A stretch of DNA of 64,000 bases, taken from the NCBI RefSeq assembly GCF_900142325.1, contig NZ_FRAM01000001.1, positions 1,426,001 to 1,490,000 on the forward strand. Direction: 5' to 3'. This document shows positions 26,543 to 35,680 of this stretch, one piece after another (positions within the stretch are counted from its first letter, which is position 1; each line of letters starts with the position of its first letter). A model generated the notes under the pieces. It saw nothing but the letters and a program-made list of their open reading frames with translations. It ran no database searches and had not been told where the DNA came from. The translations under genes were made by a program, and so were the position numbers. This DNA is from Epilithonimonas mollis (GTDB taxonomy: Bacteria > Bacteroidota > Bacteroidia > Flavobacteriales > Weeksellaceae).

Positions 26543-28057
26543 ATTTTTGTTCAGCATCAGCAAAGGATCGATATATTCCCGGTCATTGCTGAGTCTTGGA
26601 ACTTTGTTCTGCCCGCCAAGTTTTCCCCGGCTTGCCATCCATTCATAAAACAAATTGGATTTTGCTGCATGAACAATCGGTTTTCTTAAGGTAATATCGT
26701 TGTATCGTTTCGCTTCGTAATCAGAATTAAGGGTTTTGAGCATTCTGTCAAAAACATCTGTGAATTCGTTTAAGCTATTTGGTTTTTTTGTGAATTCAAA
26801 AATCCATTCGTGGCTGCCTTTGCTTTCATTGGTCATGAAAACCGGAGCGCCTGTATAATCCGATATGCTGGCATCCAGCTTTTCGCAGGCAATTTTCAGT
26901 GCTGTTTCTACATTATCAATCATTAACTCTTCACCAAAAGCATTGATATAATGTTTTGTTCTTCCTGATATTTTGATCCTGTAAGGGTGGATAGAAGTGA
27001 ACTTCACGGTATCCCCGATGAGATAACGCCAAAGTCCGCCGTTGGTGGTAATCACTACAGCATAATTTTTATTCAGCTCTACTTCCGAAATGGGAATCGC
27101 TTCCCGAACACCGGCATAAAACTTATCCATCGGAATGAATTCATAGAAAATCCCGTAATCGAGCATGAGTAACATTTCGTCACTTTCCGACTGGTCCTGA
27201 ATCCCGAAAAACCCTTCCGATGCATTATAAATCTCATAATAACGGATATCTTTTCCGATGATGTCTTTATATTGATTTTTATAGGGTTTAAAGCTTATCC
27301 CACCATGAAAAAACACCTCCAGATTTGGCCATAATTCTCCTATGTTTTGTTTTCCCGTTTCCTGAAGAGTTCTCTGCAGTAAAACCATCATCCAACTCGG
27401 GACACCCGTCAAACTTCCAACATCTTCATTTCTCACTTCGCTGATAATGGCTTTCATCTTGCTTTCCCATTCGGACATGAGCGAAATTTTTTTATTTGGA
27501 GTATTGATGATCTCTACCCAGAAAGGCAAATTCTCAATCAGTATCGCGGAAAGATCGCCGCATTTTGTATTGAAATCCTTATACATCTCCGCACTACCGC
27601 CTAACCGAAGATTTTTGTGCTGGAAAAGCTCGCTTTCCGGATGGTTATTGACATATATTGACACCATGTCTTTGCCAGCTTTGTAATGACAATATTCCAG
27701 GCTTTCTGCGGTTATAGGTATGAATTTACTTTTTGCATTGGTGGTTCCGGAAGATTTGGCAAACTGCTTAATTAATCCCGGCCATATCACATCCTTCTGA
27801 CCTTGTCTTGCTTTTTCAATATATGGTTCAAAATCTTCATAGCTTACAATCGGAATTTTACGCTGGAAGTCACGGTAATTCGAAACCGAACTGAAACCGA
27901 ACTTTTGGCCGTACTCTGTTTCTTCTGCATTAAACAGCTGAGAAAACAAAAGTCCCTCCTGGGTTTCTGTAGGATATTTTATGAAATTTTCAATCTGATC
28001 TATGCGCTGACTTATAAACCAATTGACGACTGTATTAAAAAGTGCTTTTGTTGCCAT
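26531..28057 (-). CDS. GH3 auxin-responsive-promoter family protein (acyl-adenylate amidosynthetase fold)
   Basis: Plant GH3 enzymes adenylate a carboxylic acid and join it to an amino acid; bacterial members of this family have no settled substrate. The 508-residue protein shows the firefly-luciferase-superfamily blocks: KSSGTTNAKSKFIPIT (nucleotide loop), YEIYNASEGFFGIQ and ITTNGGLWRYLIGDTVKF, with the mobile C-terminal domain beginning at SGRTKHYINAFGEEL. It is a single minus-strand gene, overlapping recN by 12 bases at its 3' end, and starts beyond the rplY terminator. Confidence 0.88.
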   Translation of the reverse strand: MATKALFNTVVNWFISQRIDQIENFIKYPTETQEGLLFSQLFNAEETEYGQKFGFSSVSNYRDFQRKIPIVSYEDFEPYIEKARQGQKDVIWPGLIKQFAKSSGTTNAKSKFIPITAESLEYCHYKAGKDMVSIYVNNHPESELFQHKNLRLGGSAEMYKDFNTKCGDLSAILIENLPFWVEIINTPNKKISLMSEWESKMKAIISEVRNEDVGSLTGVPSWMMVLLQRTLQETGKQNIGELWPNLEVFFHGGISFKPYKNQYKDIIGKDIRYYEIYNASEGFFGIQDQSESDEMLLMLDYGIFYEFIPMDKFYAGVREAIPISEVELNKNYAVVITTNGGLWRYLIGDTVKFTSIHPYRIKISGRTKHYINAFGEELMIDNVETALKIACEKLDASISDYTGAPVFMTNESKGSHEWIFEFTKKPNSLNEFTDVFDRMLKTLNSDYEAKRYNDITLRKPIVHAAKSNLFYEWMASRGKLGGQNKVPRLSNDREYIDPLLMLNKNLSN

Positions 28058-28118
28058 TCTTCACAAATATAACAAATTTTGAGAATGGAAAAAGGATTGA
28101 TTTTAAAAGAAAAATAAA

Positions 28119-28145
28119 AAGCCACAGGAAAAATTCCTGTGGCTT
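28119..28145 (-). terminator. Terminator after rplY
   Basis: A perfect 12-bp stem, AAGCCACAGGAA (28119-28130) and TTCCTGTGGCTT (28134-28145), with a 3-base loop and a T-run on the minus strand. Confidence 0.9.
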
Positions 28146-28167
28146 ATATATGATAATAATTAAATTA

Positions 28168-28809
28168 TTATTCTGCAGAAGTTTCTTCTGTAGCAGCTTC
28201 TGCTCCTCCTTCTGTTACCTCTTCTTCATCTTCATCATCCATTGCAGCTGCACCGCCTTTCATTGCATTTCTAGACATCTTCACAGCAGCAATTACTGCA
28301 TTATCCGGATGCATGAAAGTATAAGAATCATTTTTAAGAGCCTCTACATAGAATTTGTTTCCGATTCTCAATGGTGTTACATCTACCACGATTTCATCCG
28401 GCAGATTTGCAGGAATCGCTTTAACTTTCAGTTTTCTGAAAGACTGTCTTAGCGCACCACCGGCAACAACACCTTTTGCACGTCCAACAATTTTTACAGG
28501 AACTTCCATTATTACCGGCTTATCTTCTGATAACTGGTAGAAATCCACATGCAGAATTCTGTCTGTAATCGGGTGGAATTGAATATCCTGAAGAACAGCA
28601 GGAATAGTTTGTCCGTCAACCTCAATAGATACCGTGTGTGCTTCAGGCGTGTAAACAAGATCTTTGAAAGATTTCTCTTCAGTAGAGAAATTCAAAGGCT
28701 CCTGACCACCATAAACAACACAAGGAACTAATTCAGCATCACGTAAAGCTTTTGTAGACTTTTTGCCCACGCTTTCTCTTTTTGTACCTTGAATTGTAAT
28801 TGATTTCAT
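28168..28809 (-). CDS. rplY: 50S ribosomal protein L25/Ctc
   Basis: Binds 5S rRNA in the large subunit. It is the long CTC/TL5 form: the L25 domain (about 1-95, starting [20 protein letters not shown]) followed by a beta domain (about 100-180, [15 protein letters not shown]). The last 25 residues are almost all Glu, Ala and Thr. At 213 residues it is normal for Bacteroidota. It follows prs by 44 bases; a -7 box in that gap allows separate initiation. The prs-rplY pair is widely conserved. Confidence 0.95.
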   Translation of the reverse strand: MKSITIQGTKRESVGKKSTKALRDAELVPCVVYGGQEPLNFSTEEKSFKDLVYTPEAHTVSIEVDGQTIPAVLQDIQFHPITDRILHVDFYQLSEDKPVIMEVPVKIVGRAKGVVAGGALRQSFRKLKVKAIPANLPDEIVVDVTPLRIGNKFYVEALKNDSYTFMHPDNAVIAAVKMSRNAMKGGAAAMDDEDEEEVTEGGAEAATEETSAE

Positions 28810-28835
28810 TATATAATGATTAAAATTTGAGGTTG

Positions 28836-28843
28836 CAAATATA
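28836..28843 (-). promoter_or_regulatory. Probable -7 box for rplY
   Basis: Minus-strand TATATTTG fits TAnnTTTG, 26 bases before the rplY ATG within the prs-rplY gap. Confidence 0.45.
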
Positions 28844-28853
28844 TTAATTTTTT

Positions 28854-29792
28854 TTAAATAATGAACTTATCACTTATCGATTTGTGTTCATGAACGCTTT
28901 TCATTACATCTGCAAAAAGCGACGCACATGAAAGCACGCTTATTTTTGATGACTTTTCTGCTTTTTGAGGAATAGAATCTGTAACGATAACTTCCTGTAA
29001 TTTAGAATTTTCGATATTTTCGTAAGCCTTTCCGGAAAGTACACCGTGGGTTGCCATTGCTCTTACGGATTTCGCTCCTTTTTCCATAAGGATATCTGCT
29101 GCTTTGCAAAGTGTTCCGGCAGTGTCAATCATATCATCAATCAGAATCACATTCTTGTCTTTTACATCACCAATCAGGAACATCTCTTCTACAACATTGG
29201 CTTTTTTTCTTTCTTTATAACAGATTACCACGTCAGCACCAAGATGACCCGCATAATTTTTCGCTCTCTTTGCGCCACCCATATCCGGTGATGCAATGGT
29301 CAAGTTATCCAACTGTAATGATTGGATGTAATCCACAAAAATCGTAGACGCATAAAGATGATCCACAGGAATCTCAAAAAATCCCTGAATCTGATCTGCA
29401 TGCAGATCCATTGTCATGATTCTGGTGGCTCCTGCTGCGGTCAAAAGGTTAGCCACCAACTTTGCACCGATTGGGGCTCTGGGTTTATCCTTTCTGTCCT
29501 GTCTTGCCAGTCCGTAATAAGGAATTACCACCGTGATGTTTTTAGCAGATGCTCTTTTTGCTGCGTCAATCATTAACAACAATTCCAAAAGATTATCAGC
29601 GGGAGGAAACGTGGATGCAATAAGAAAAACTCTTGCGCCTCTGACGGATTGCTCCAAAACCGGCTCAAATTCTCCGTCACTGAAATGCTGAATATTGATT
29701 TTTCCTAACGGCTGTCCATAAGACTGAGCGATTTTTTCGGCCAACTCGTGGCTGGTTCTCGTAGAAAACAAATAACTTGCTTGATCTGACAT
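28854..29792 (-). CDS. prs: Ribose-phosphate pyrophosphokinase
   Basis: Makes PRPP from ribose 5-phosphate and ATP for nucleotide, His, Trp and NAD synthesis. Motifs: [32 protein letters not shown] (flexible ATP loop), [13 protein letters not shown] and the PRPP loop [14 protein letters not shown]. At 312 residues it is standard. It supplies the PRPP that NadC (50.9 kb) consumes. Confidence 0.96.
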   Translation of the reverse strand: MSDQASYLFSTRTSHELAEKIAQSYGQPLGKINIQHFSDGEFEPVLEQSVRGARVFLIASTFPPADNLLELLLMIDAAKRASAKNITVVIPYYGLARQDRKDKPRAPIGAKLVANLLTAAGATRIMTMDLHADQIQGFFEIPVDHLYASTIFVDYIQSLQLDNLTIASPDMGGAKRAKNYAGHLGADVVICYKERKKANVVEEMFLIGDVKDKNVILIDDMIDTAGTLCKAADILMEKGAKSVRAMATHGVLSGKAYENIENSKLQEVIVTDSIPQKAEKSSKISVLSCASLFADVMKSVHEHKSISDKFII

Positions 29793-29805
29793 TTTTACTT
29801 TTTTG

Positions 29806-29813
29806 CAAATTTA
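29806..29813 (-). promoter_or_regulatory. Probable -7 box for prs
   Basis: Minus-strand TAAATTTG fits TAnnTTTG, 13 bases before the prs ATG. Confidence 0.5.
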
Positions 29814-29947
29814 AAAAATAATGAAAAGCCTGAAAGTCTATTTTTGAACTTTTCATAGATTCTTTTCCGGAGAATCCTGTACTAAATCTATAAAAACACC
29901 ATTGTCATTGATAATTACTTTAAAAATTCATGCCGGAGATTTCATAA

Positions 29948-29980
29948 AAAAAGACCAAATATTTCTATTTTGGTCTTTTT
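29948..29980 (-). terminator. Terminator after the bacilliredoxin gene
   Basis: A perfect stem AAAAAGACCAAA (29948-29959) with TTTGGTCTTTTT (29969-29980) and a 9-base loop, just 6 bases past the stop codon. Confidence 0.85.
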
Positions 29981-29986
29981 TATTTT

Positions 29987-30397
29987 TTAACAATACTCTT
30001 CAAAAGCAGCCTGAAGATTCGCAGCAATAGCACCTGCAGGATTACCTTCGATGTGGTGTCTTTCTAACATATGCACCAACTCTCCGTCCTTGAAAAGCGC
30101 TACACACGGTGAACTTGGTGGAAACGGAGCCAATAATCTTCTCGCTTCTGCAACCGCCTCTGTATCAAAACCTGCGAAAGCTGTTACCAAATGGTCTGGT
30201 TTCTTTTCCCCTGTCAAAGAATAAACAACCCCTGGTCTTGCAGCGCCTGCCGCGCATCCGCAAACAGAGTTGATTACTAATAAAGTTGTTCCACTTTGTT
30301 TAAGTGCTTCGTCAACTTGTGCTGATGTTGTAAGGTCTGTAAAACCTTTATCTGTAAGTTCTGCCTTCATTGGCAATACTAAATCCGCTGGATACAT
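29987..30397 (-). CDS. BrxA/BrxB family bacilliredoxin
   Basis: A thioredoxin-fold protein of the YphP/YqiW family. In Firmicutes such proteins remove bacillithiol from proteins; other lineages keep the fold with unclear thiol partners. The family active site CGC is present (Cys46-Gly-Cys48 in NSVCGCAAG). At 136 residues it is full length. It is monocistronic, with a -7 box at 30431-30438 and a terminator at its end. Confidence 0.92.
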   Translation of the reverse strand: MYPADLVLPMKAELTDKGFTDLTTSAQVDEALKQSGTTLLVINSVCGCAAGAARPGVVYSLTGEKKPDHLVTAFAGFDTEAVAEARRLLAPFPPSSPCVALFKDGELVHMLERHHIEGNPAGAIAANLQAAFEEYC

Positions 30398-30430
30398 ATT
30401 AAAATATATTTTAGGTTAATTTCTGAACTG

Positions 30431-30438
30431 CAAATTTA
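30431..30438 (-). promoter_or_regulatory. Probable -7 box for the bacilliredoxin gene
   Basis: Minus-strand TAAATTTG fits TAnnTTTG, 33 bases before the ATG. Confidence 0.45.
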
Positions 30439-30535
30439 ATCAATAAAACTTTGATTATCTTATTTATCATTCTATTAAAATCATTCCGAAAATCTATTGA
30501 GACATTTTGACTGACTTTAATCGATCCTCGTCAAA

Positions 30536-30563
30536 AAACCCAGAATCCTAGAATTCTGGGTTT
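30536..30563 (-). terminator. Hairpin between yqeY and the bacilliredoxin gene
   Basis: The arms AAACCCAGAAT (30536-30546) and ATTCTGGGTTT (30553-30563) pair perfectly around a 6-base loop; a further A-run precedes it on the plus strand. It lies 109 bases beyond the yqeY stop and could end the dcw-ftsZ-yqeY transcript. Confidence 0.7.
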
Positions 30564-30671
30564 AATCAAATCGATATGCATATTAAGTATATCCTGTTTA
30601 ATTGTTGGTCTTTTGGTTGATTGTTGATAGAAATTTTGCCCATCAACCGACAACTGTCAAGTACAACAAAT

Positions 30672-31118
30672 TTAAGAAAGTAATTTCTTCACCATTTCGG
30701 AAATGCTTTTTCCGTCTGATTTTCCGGACAATGCTTTGGAAGCAACGCCCATTACTTTTCCTAAATCTTTTAAAGATTCTGCTCCGGTTTCAGAAATGAT
30801 TTTCTTGATTTCCGATTCCAATTCTTCCGCAGACAATTGTTTTGGAAGAAATTTTTCAATCACTTTGGATTGAGCTTCTTCCACTTCGGCAAGGTCGGTT
30901 CTTCCCTGAGCTGTAAACTGCTCATAAGAATCCTTTCTCTGCTTTATCATTCTTTGCAAAATCGCAATCTCTTGTTCTTCAGAAACTTCAGCACCTCTTG
31001 CTTCAGTTTGCAATAAAAGAATCTGAGATTTTACTGCTCTCAGAGAGTCCAAAGCCACACGGTCTTTTTCTCTCATTGCCGTTTTGATGGCTTCACTTAT
31101 TATAGTTTCTAAACTCAT
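30672..31118 (-). CDS. yqeY: GatB/YqeY domain protein
   Basis: A small stand-alone homologue of the tRNA-binding tail of GatB; its cellular role is uncertain. The 148-residue protein is helical, with LDSLRAVKSQILLLQTE near the N-terminus and the family end LKDLGKVMGVASKALSGKSDG. It follows ftsZ after 4 bases, so it is the last gene of the dcw transcription unit. Confidence 0.92.
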   Translation of the reverse strand: MSLETIISEAIKTAMREKDRVALDSLRAVKSQILLLQTEARGAEVSEEQEIAILQRMIKQRKDSYEQFTAQGRTDLAEVEEAQSKVIEKFLPKQLSAEELESEIKKIISETGAESLKDLGKVMGVASKALSGKSDGKSISEMVKKLLS

Positions 31119-31122
31119 AATT

Positions 31123-33024
31123 TTAATCTACATCTTTGTTAAGGAAACGATTTTCTCTCAGTTGCATACTTCCGTTATTATCAGACAAGTATGTGTTGAT
31201 ATTCTGTTCAGATGCATTCGAACCATCGATATTGATATTCTTTCTTTTGAAAGCCGGAACGGTTTCGAACACATTTTCGTTGTCCAATTGCTGGTAACGG
31301 GAATTGAATTCTTTCAATTTGTTTCTTCTATCCACAGCTTTGGAAGAGTCAGAAGTTTTGTTGAAAAATGTGAATCCACTTTCAGTTTCCTGAACTGGCT
31401 CCTCCAATTTTTGTTCAACAATTTCTTCTTTAACTTCTGATGTAAAAGAGAATCTGGTTGGTTCTTCTGTTTTATCATCGATTTTTTCTTCTATGCTTTC
31501 GTTAGCAATTTCTTCTGTCACATTGAGCGGAGTCGAAATGTCAGCAATCACTTGTTTTTCGATTACCGGAAAATCTTCTTCAACCGTTGGTTCGTTGATG
31601 GTAAATATCACTTCTTTAGGACCTTCGGCAACTTCTTCTATGACAGATGCTTTCGGTTTATCTTCCACTTCGAAAGTAAAAGATTGTGGCTCCAAATCGA
31701 TGTCATAACTTTCCTCTTCATCAAAATTGAAAAGATTATATTCTTGTTTTTCGTTATTATAATCGTTTGAGAAATCCTGAATTTTATCATTTTCGATGAT
31801 TTGAGTTTCGGTTTCTACTTCTTCCACAAGACTTTCTACTAAAGAATTAGTTGGAAAATTTGAAGTTCCGAAATCGTCATCATCTTCTAAGCGAAAAAAA
31901 TTCTTTCCAGATTCTGACTGTGATTTGGTTTCTTCCTGAGTTCTGCTTTTGAACGGCGATTCTCTGTGTCTGGATGATGGACCCGGTCTGTCTTCCAAAG
32001 AGTATTTAATCGTCTCAGTCACTCCGGAATGTTTTTTATCTTCATTCGAAAAACCAGTAGCAATCACCAAAACGCTCACTGCATCACCCAATTCTTCGTC
32101 TGTTCCAACCCCAAAAATGATATCTGCTGTGTTGCCTGCTTCTTTTTGGATATAATCCATAATCACCCCGATTTCATCCATTGTCACCTCAGAAACACCA
32201 CTTCTGATCAATAAAAGAACATTTTTGGCACCCGTGATTTTATTGTCATTCAACAATGGAGAATCCAATGCTTTTTTCACCGCTTCTTCCGCTTTTTTCT
32301 CGCCTGTTGCAACACCAGTTGACATCAATGCCGTTCCGGAATTGGCCAAAACAGATTTAGCATCACGAAAGTCAATGTTGACATCGAAATAACCCGTGAT
32401 CACCTCTGCCATTCCTTTTGCCGCATTGGTCAAAACTTCATCAGCTTTAGAAAATCCTTGTTTGAAGCCTAAGTTTCCGAATTGCTGTCTCAGTTTATCA
32501 TTATTGATGACAATCAGAGAATCCACATTATTTCTCAATTTTTCCAAGCCTAATTCTGCCTGGTCCAATCTCCTTTTTCCTTCAAAACTAAAGGGTACGG
32601 TTACGATTCCAACAGTCAGGATTCCCATTTCCTTGGCCACTTTTGCAATCACAGGTGCAGCACCGGTACCTGTTCCACCGCCCATTCCGGCAGTGATGAA
32701 AACCATTTTTGTGTTTTGCCCCATTGATGCTTTGATATCATCAATACTTTCAATCGCTGCTTTTTCTCCAACTTCCGGGTCAGCACCAGCGCCAAGACCT
32801 TCGGTCATCGTCACGCCCAACTGAACCTTGTTTGCAACAGGGTTATTGTCAAGCGTCTGTGCATCGGTATTACAAATCACAAAATCTACTCCATAAATCC
32901 CTTTTTCGTACATATGCTTCAGCGCATTATTTCCGCCGCCGCCGACACCAATCACTTTAATAATGGAAGAATTGCCCTTTGGAAGGTCAAATGAAAATCC
33001 TTGTGTATTATTTATATTGTCCAT
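31123..33024 (-). CDS. ftsZ: Cell division protein FtsZ with long C-terminal extension
   Basis: The tubulin-like GTPase that forms the division ring. GTP-binding motif GGGTGTG (115-121) and the N-terminal VIGVGGGGNNAL are intact; the globular domain ends near residue 325. The C-terminal linker is about 280 residues, very acidic (Glu/Asp/Phe/Thr-rich, with repeated TFEVED- and FTINEP-like words), against about 60 in E. coli, for 633 residues in total. It ends in a basic tail peptide LRENRFLNKDVD that may bind FtsA. Preceded by ftsA across a repeat-bearing 106-base spacer; yqeY follows after 4 bases. Confidence 0.96.
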   Translation of the reverse strand: MDNINNTQGFSFDLPKGNSSIIKVIGVGGGGNNALKHMYEKGIYGVDFVICNTDAQTLDNNPVANKVQLGVTMTEGLGAGADPEVGEKAAIESIDDIKASMGQNTKMVFITAGMGGGTGTGAAPVIAKVAKEMGILTVGIVTVPFSFEGKRRLDQAELGLEKLRNNVDSLIVINNDKLRQQFGNLGFKQGFSKADEVLTNAAKGMAEVITGYFDVNIDFRDAKSVLANSGTALMSTGVATGEKKAEEAVKKALDSPLLNDNKITGAKNVLLLIRSGVSEVTMDEIGVIMDYIQKEAGNTADIIFGVGTDEELGDAVSVLVIATGFSNEDKKHSGVTETIKYSLEDRPGPSSRHRESPFKSRTQEETKSQSESGKNFFRLEDDDDFGTSNFPTNSLVESLVEEVETETQIIENDKIQDFSNDYNNEKQEYNLFNFDEEESYDIDLEPQSFTFEVEDKPKASVIEEVAEGPKEVIFTINEPTVEEDFPVIEKQVIADISTPLNVTEEIANESIEEKIDDKTEEPTRFSFTSEVKEEIVEQKLEEPVQETESGFTFFNKTSDSSKAVDRRNKLKEFNSRYQQLDNENVFETVPAFKRKNINIDGSNASEQNINTYLSDNNGSMQLRENRFLNKDVD

Positions 33025-33051
33025 AGTATTTTATTTTTTTCAGTTTTGTTA

Positions 33052-33109
33052 AATCGTTAAATCGTTGATTACAAAATTGTCTGTTTGTTAGTTTTACGAT
33101 TCCACGATT
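33052..33109. repeat. Imperfect inverted repeat with 8-base periodicity in the ftsA-ftsZ spacer
   Basis: The arm AATCGTTAAATCGT (33052-33065) and the arm ACGATTCCACGATT (33096-33109) are complementary at 12 of 14 positions, separated by 30 bases. Each arm is itself a tandem of 8-base words, continued by CCGCGATT. Confidence 0.65.
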
Positions 33110-33130
33110 CCGCGATTTTACAATTAGTAA

Positions 33131-34507
33131 TTACTCTTCTACTTCTTCAAAGAATTTTTTCACTTTATCCATCAGAGATTGTCCGAAAGTTGGTTTGTTT
33201 CTTTTCGCCACTTCCACTTTTTTTATCTCCTCGATTGGCTGAATCTGAATTTTTTCGGTTTCTGCGATGGGCTGATTGGCAACCGGTTCTGCTCTGGTCA
33301 CAATTTCTTCGATAATTTCTTCTTCTGTCGGAAGGATTTTTTTATCTCTTATTTTAAGACTTTCCATTAATAAACCGATGGAAGTTGCAAATTCCGGTCC
33401 TTTCAGATATTGGTTTTTGTCATTTGCCACATATTCATTTGCGAAACCAATTCTGCTGTCGAAACCTGTGGTGTAATTTGCCAACTGACGAAGATTCCTC
33501 AAATTAGAACCACCACCCGTCAAGACAATTCCTGCAATCAGTTTTTTCTTTTGTTCGAATGCACCGTAAGCCTTTAACTCAGTATTTACCATCTCCAGAA
33601 TTTCCTCAACTCTTGCATTGATGATCTGAGCCAAAACCTTCAGTGAAATCTCTTTATCCGGACGACCATGCAATCCCGGAATGGTTACATACGTGCTGTC
33701 TTTTTCCAATTCCGGAACAGATGAACCGAACTTCACTTTAAGTTGTTCTGCGTGTTTCTCTATGATTGAACATCCTTCCTTGATATCATCGGTGATAATT
33801 CCACCGCCGTAAGGAATCACACAAGTATGACGAATAATGTTGTCTTTGAAAATTGCGATATCCGTAGTTCCACCACCGATATCTACAATCGCAACACCAG
33901 CTTCTTTTTCTTCTTTTGTAAGAACTGCTTCAGACGATGCCAAAGGTTCCAAAGTCAAAGCTTCCATCTCCAGACCAGCTTCACGAACGCATCTTGCTAT
34001 GTTTCTGATAGAACCCATCTGTCCCACAACAACGTGGAAATTAGCTTCTAATCTCTTGCCATGCATCCCGATTGGCTCCTGGATTTCGCCTTCAGAATCT
34101 ACTTTATATTCCTGCGGTAAAACGTGGATGATTTCTTCTCCAGGCAACATCACCAGTTTCTTCACCTGGTCTTTTAGTTTCTCAATATCATCTTCTGTGA
34201 TGTATTGATCCGGATGTTCTCTCATGATGTAATCCGAATGCTGGAGAGAACGGATGTGTTTTCCTGCAATCCCGACAGTGACCTTATGGATAGGCACTCC
34301 CGCGCTGGATTGCGCTTCTGCCACTGCAGTTTTGATGGAATTGATGGTTTGGGAAATGTTGTTCACGATTCCTTTGTGAACACCAAGACTTTTAGCCTTC
34401 CCAACGCCCAGGATTTCTATTTTCCCGTGAGCGTTACGTCTTCCGACAATGGCGACAATCTTAGTTGTCCCAATGTCCAGACCTACTGAATACTCTTGAT
34501 TTTCCAT
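33131..34507 (-). CDS. ftsA: Cell division protein FtsA
   Basis: An actin-fold protein that links FtsZ to the membrane and the divisome. The phosphate-1 motif VGLDIGTTK (8-16), the phosphate-2 motif VDIGGGTTDIAIF and LTGGGSNLRNL are intact. The core ends near residue 380; a linker rich in Glu and Ile follows (IEEIVTRAEPVANQPIAETEKIQIQ, described only by position 390-430), and an amphipathic C-terminal helix SLMDKVKKFFEEVEE probably binds the membrane. At 458 residues it is somewhat longer than E. coli FtsA (420). Confidence 0.95.
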   Translation of the reverse strand: MENQEYSVGLDIGTTKIVAIVGRRNAHGKIEILGVGKAKSLGVHKGIVNNISQTINSIKTAVAEAQSSAGVPIHKVTVGIAGKHIRSLQHSDYIMREHPDQYITEDDIEKLKDQVKKLVMLPGEEIIHVLPQEYKVDSEGEIQEPIGMHGKRLEANFHVVVGQMGSIRNIARCVREAGLEMEALTLEPLASSEAVLTKEEKEAGVAIVDIGGGTTDIAIFKDNIIRHTCVIPYGGGIITDDIKEGCSIIEKHAEQLKVKFGSSVPELEKDSTYVTIPGLHGRPDKEISLKVLAQIINARVEEILEMVNTELKAYGAFEQKKKLIAGIVLTGGGSNLRNLRQLANYTTGFDSRIGFANEYVANDKNQYLKGPEFATSIGLLMESLKIRDKKILPTEEEIIEEIVTRAEPVANQPIAETEKIQIQPIEEIKKVEVAKRNKPTFGQSLMDKVKKFFEEVEE

Positions 34508-34538
34508 TATATGCTCGATTTGATTTTTATTTTATAAT

Positions 34539-34584
34539 CGATAGGGTTGAAAACCTATCCTAATATATTTTCGTCCCTTTGGGA
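34539..34584. repeat. Double small hairpin in the ftsQ-ftsA spacer
   Basis: GATAGG (34539-34544) pairs with CCTATC (34553-34558), and GTCCC (34572-34576) pairs with GGGAC (34580-34584) around TTT. From memory, similar paired hairpins recur between genes in many Bacteroidota genomes. Confidence 0.55.
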
Positions 34585-34587
34585 CTA

Positions 34588-35601
34588 TTATTCTATTACT
34601 ACTTTTACTTTTTTCTTTTTGTCACTTGTTTTGGAGGTGGTTTCTTTTTTCTTGGTCGAAGTTTTTTTGACTTCCGGTTTCTTCTCTACTTTTTTCAGTT
34701 TCGAAGTTTCCTTTTTCACTTCCGTTTTTTTCGGTTCCGATTTTTTAATTTCTTTCTTCGCTTCCGGTTTAGATTCAGCTTTTTTAATTTCCGGTTTTTT
34801 CACCTCCAGCTTTTGACTTCCATCATCAGGCTTTAGTTCAATTTTTGGTGCATTTCTCAGGATGCTGTCATTTTCTTTAAAATAAGGATTCAAAGTTGTG
34901 ACGATTTGATTCTCATATTTCAGTGAAATTTTCTTGTACTTCTGAGGATTCTGGTCAACCAGATATTTCTCTACAAAAGTTTTAAATCCTCTAACCTTAA
35001 ACTCAATATTATCCAAATCTCCAATCTCCACTTTGTAATTACCATCGCTGGTCAAAAGATTGTAACTTCCTTTTTCTTTTGTGATGCCAATGAAATACTT
35101 TTTACTGAAATCATCTTTATCAATTTTCTCAATCAACTTTCCGAGTTCCTGATATTCCGAAACTTGAACATCGCCCATCACCAACATACACGGATACGAA
35201 AAGTTTCTCGAAATCGGGAATTCGACTCCTTTTTCATCCACATAAAAATCTCTTCCGTTTTTGTTTAATCTGAAAACCGGAACCCTTTGTCTGATATCAA
35301 CATTCAGATTTCCGTTCAGATTCATATAGACATTAGCGCTGTCCACAAAAGGAATCTGGTTGATTTTCTTCTCCAATTCCGGAATCTTAACATCGCCAAT
35401 TTTCTTCGTCGGATTGTATTGCTTCACCAATTCTTTGATGTCTTTTTCGTCCACAAAATAAACCGGCGTTTTGGTTTGGTTCATATTGATAGACACATTC
35501 TCCATCTTAGCGTTATTGAAACGCTTTAATGAAAAACTGAGAAGAAATCCAAAAAGGATGACTGTTACCAATATCTTCAATATTCTCCACTTGTTTTTCA
35601 T
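34588..35601 (-). CDS. ftsQ: Cell division protein FtsQ/DivIB with Lys/Glu/Pro-rich tail
   Basis: A bitopic divisome protein that scaffolds FtsL and FtsB partners. One membrane segment (about 8-25) is followed by a POTRA-like region and the beta domain (about 60-245), with family-like blocks INQIPFVDSANVYMNLNG and FYVDEKGVEFPIS. Residues about 262-337 form a repetitive KPEVKK/KPEIKK-type low-complexity tail, probably a disordered periplasmic extension that could bind murein or be an interaction surface (inference). The tail is absent from proteobacterial FtsQ. It stands between murC and ftsA as expected. Confidence 0.9.
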   Translation of the reverse strand: MKNKWRILKILVTVILFGFLLSFSLKRFNNAKMENVSINMNQTKTPVYFVDEKDIKELVKQYNPTKKIGDVKIPELEKKINQIPFVDSANVYMNLNGNLNVDIRQRVPVFRLNKNGRDFYVDEKGVEFPISRNFSYPCMLVMGDVQVSEYQELGKLIEKIDKDDFSKKYFIGITKEKGSYNLLTSDGNYKVEIGDLDNIEFKVRGFKTFVEKYLVDQNPQKYKKISLKYENQIVTTLNPYFKENDSILRNAPKIELKPDDGSQKLEVKKPEIKKAESKPEAKKEIKKSEPKKTEVKKETSKLKKVEKKPEVKKTSTKKKETTSKTSDKKKKVKVVIE

Positions 35602-35618
35602 ATTAATTTTTGTATTAA

Positions 35619-35671
35619 CGTATTAATGTAAAATGTATTAATGATTTTAGAATCGTGAATACATTAATACG
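35619..35671. repeat. Inverted repeat in the murC-ftsQ spacer
   Basis: CGTATTAATGT (35619-35629) and ACATTAATACG (35661-35671) are perfectly complementary. The spacer also repeats the words TTTTACATT and AAAATGTATT; the same words occur in the nadB-nadC spacer (50845-50910). Confidence 0.65.
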
Positions 35672-35680
35672 TTTTACATT

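Noticed and set aside
34547-34836. Phe/Ser-rich plus-strand ORFs
   Set aside because: They are the reverse complement of the Lys/Glu-rich FtsQ tail; low complexity explains the open frame.
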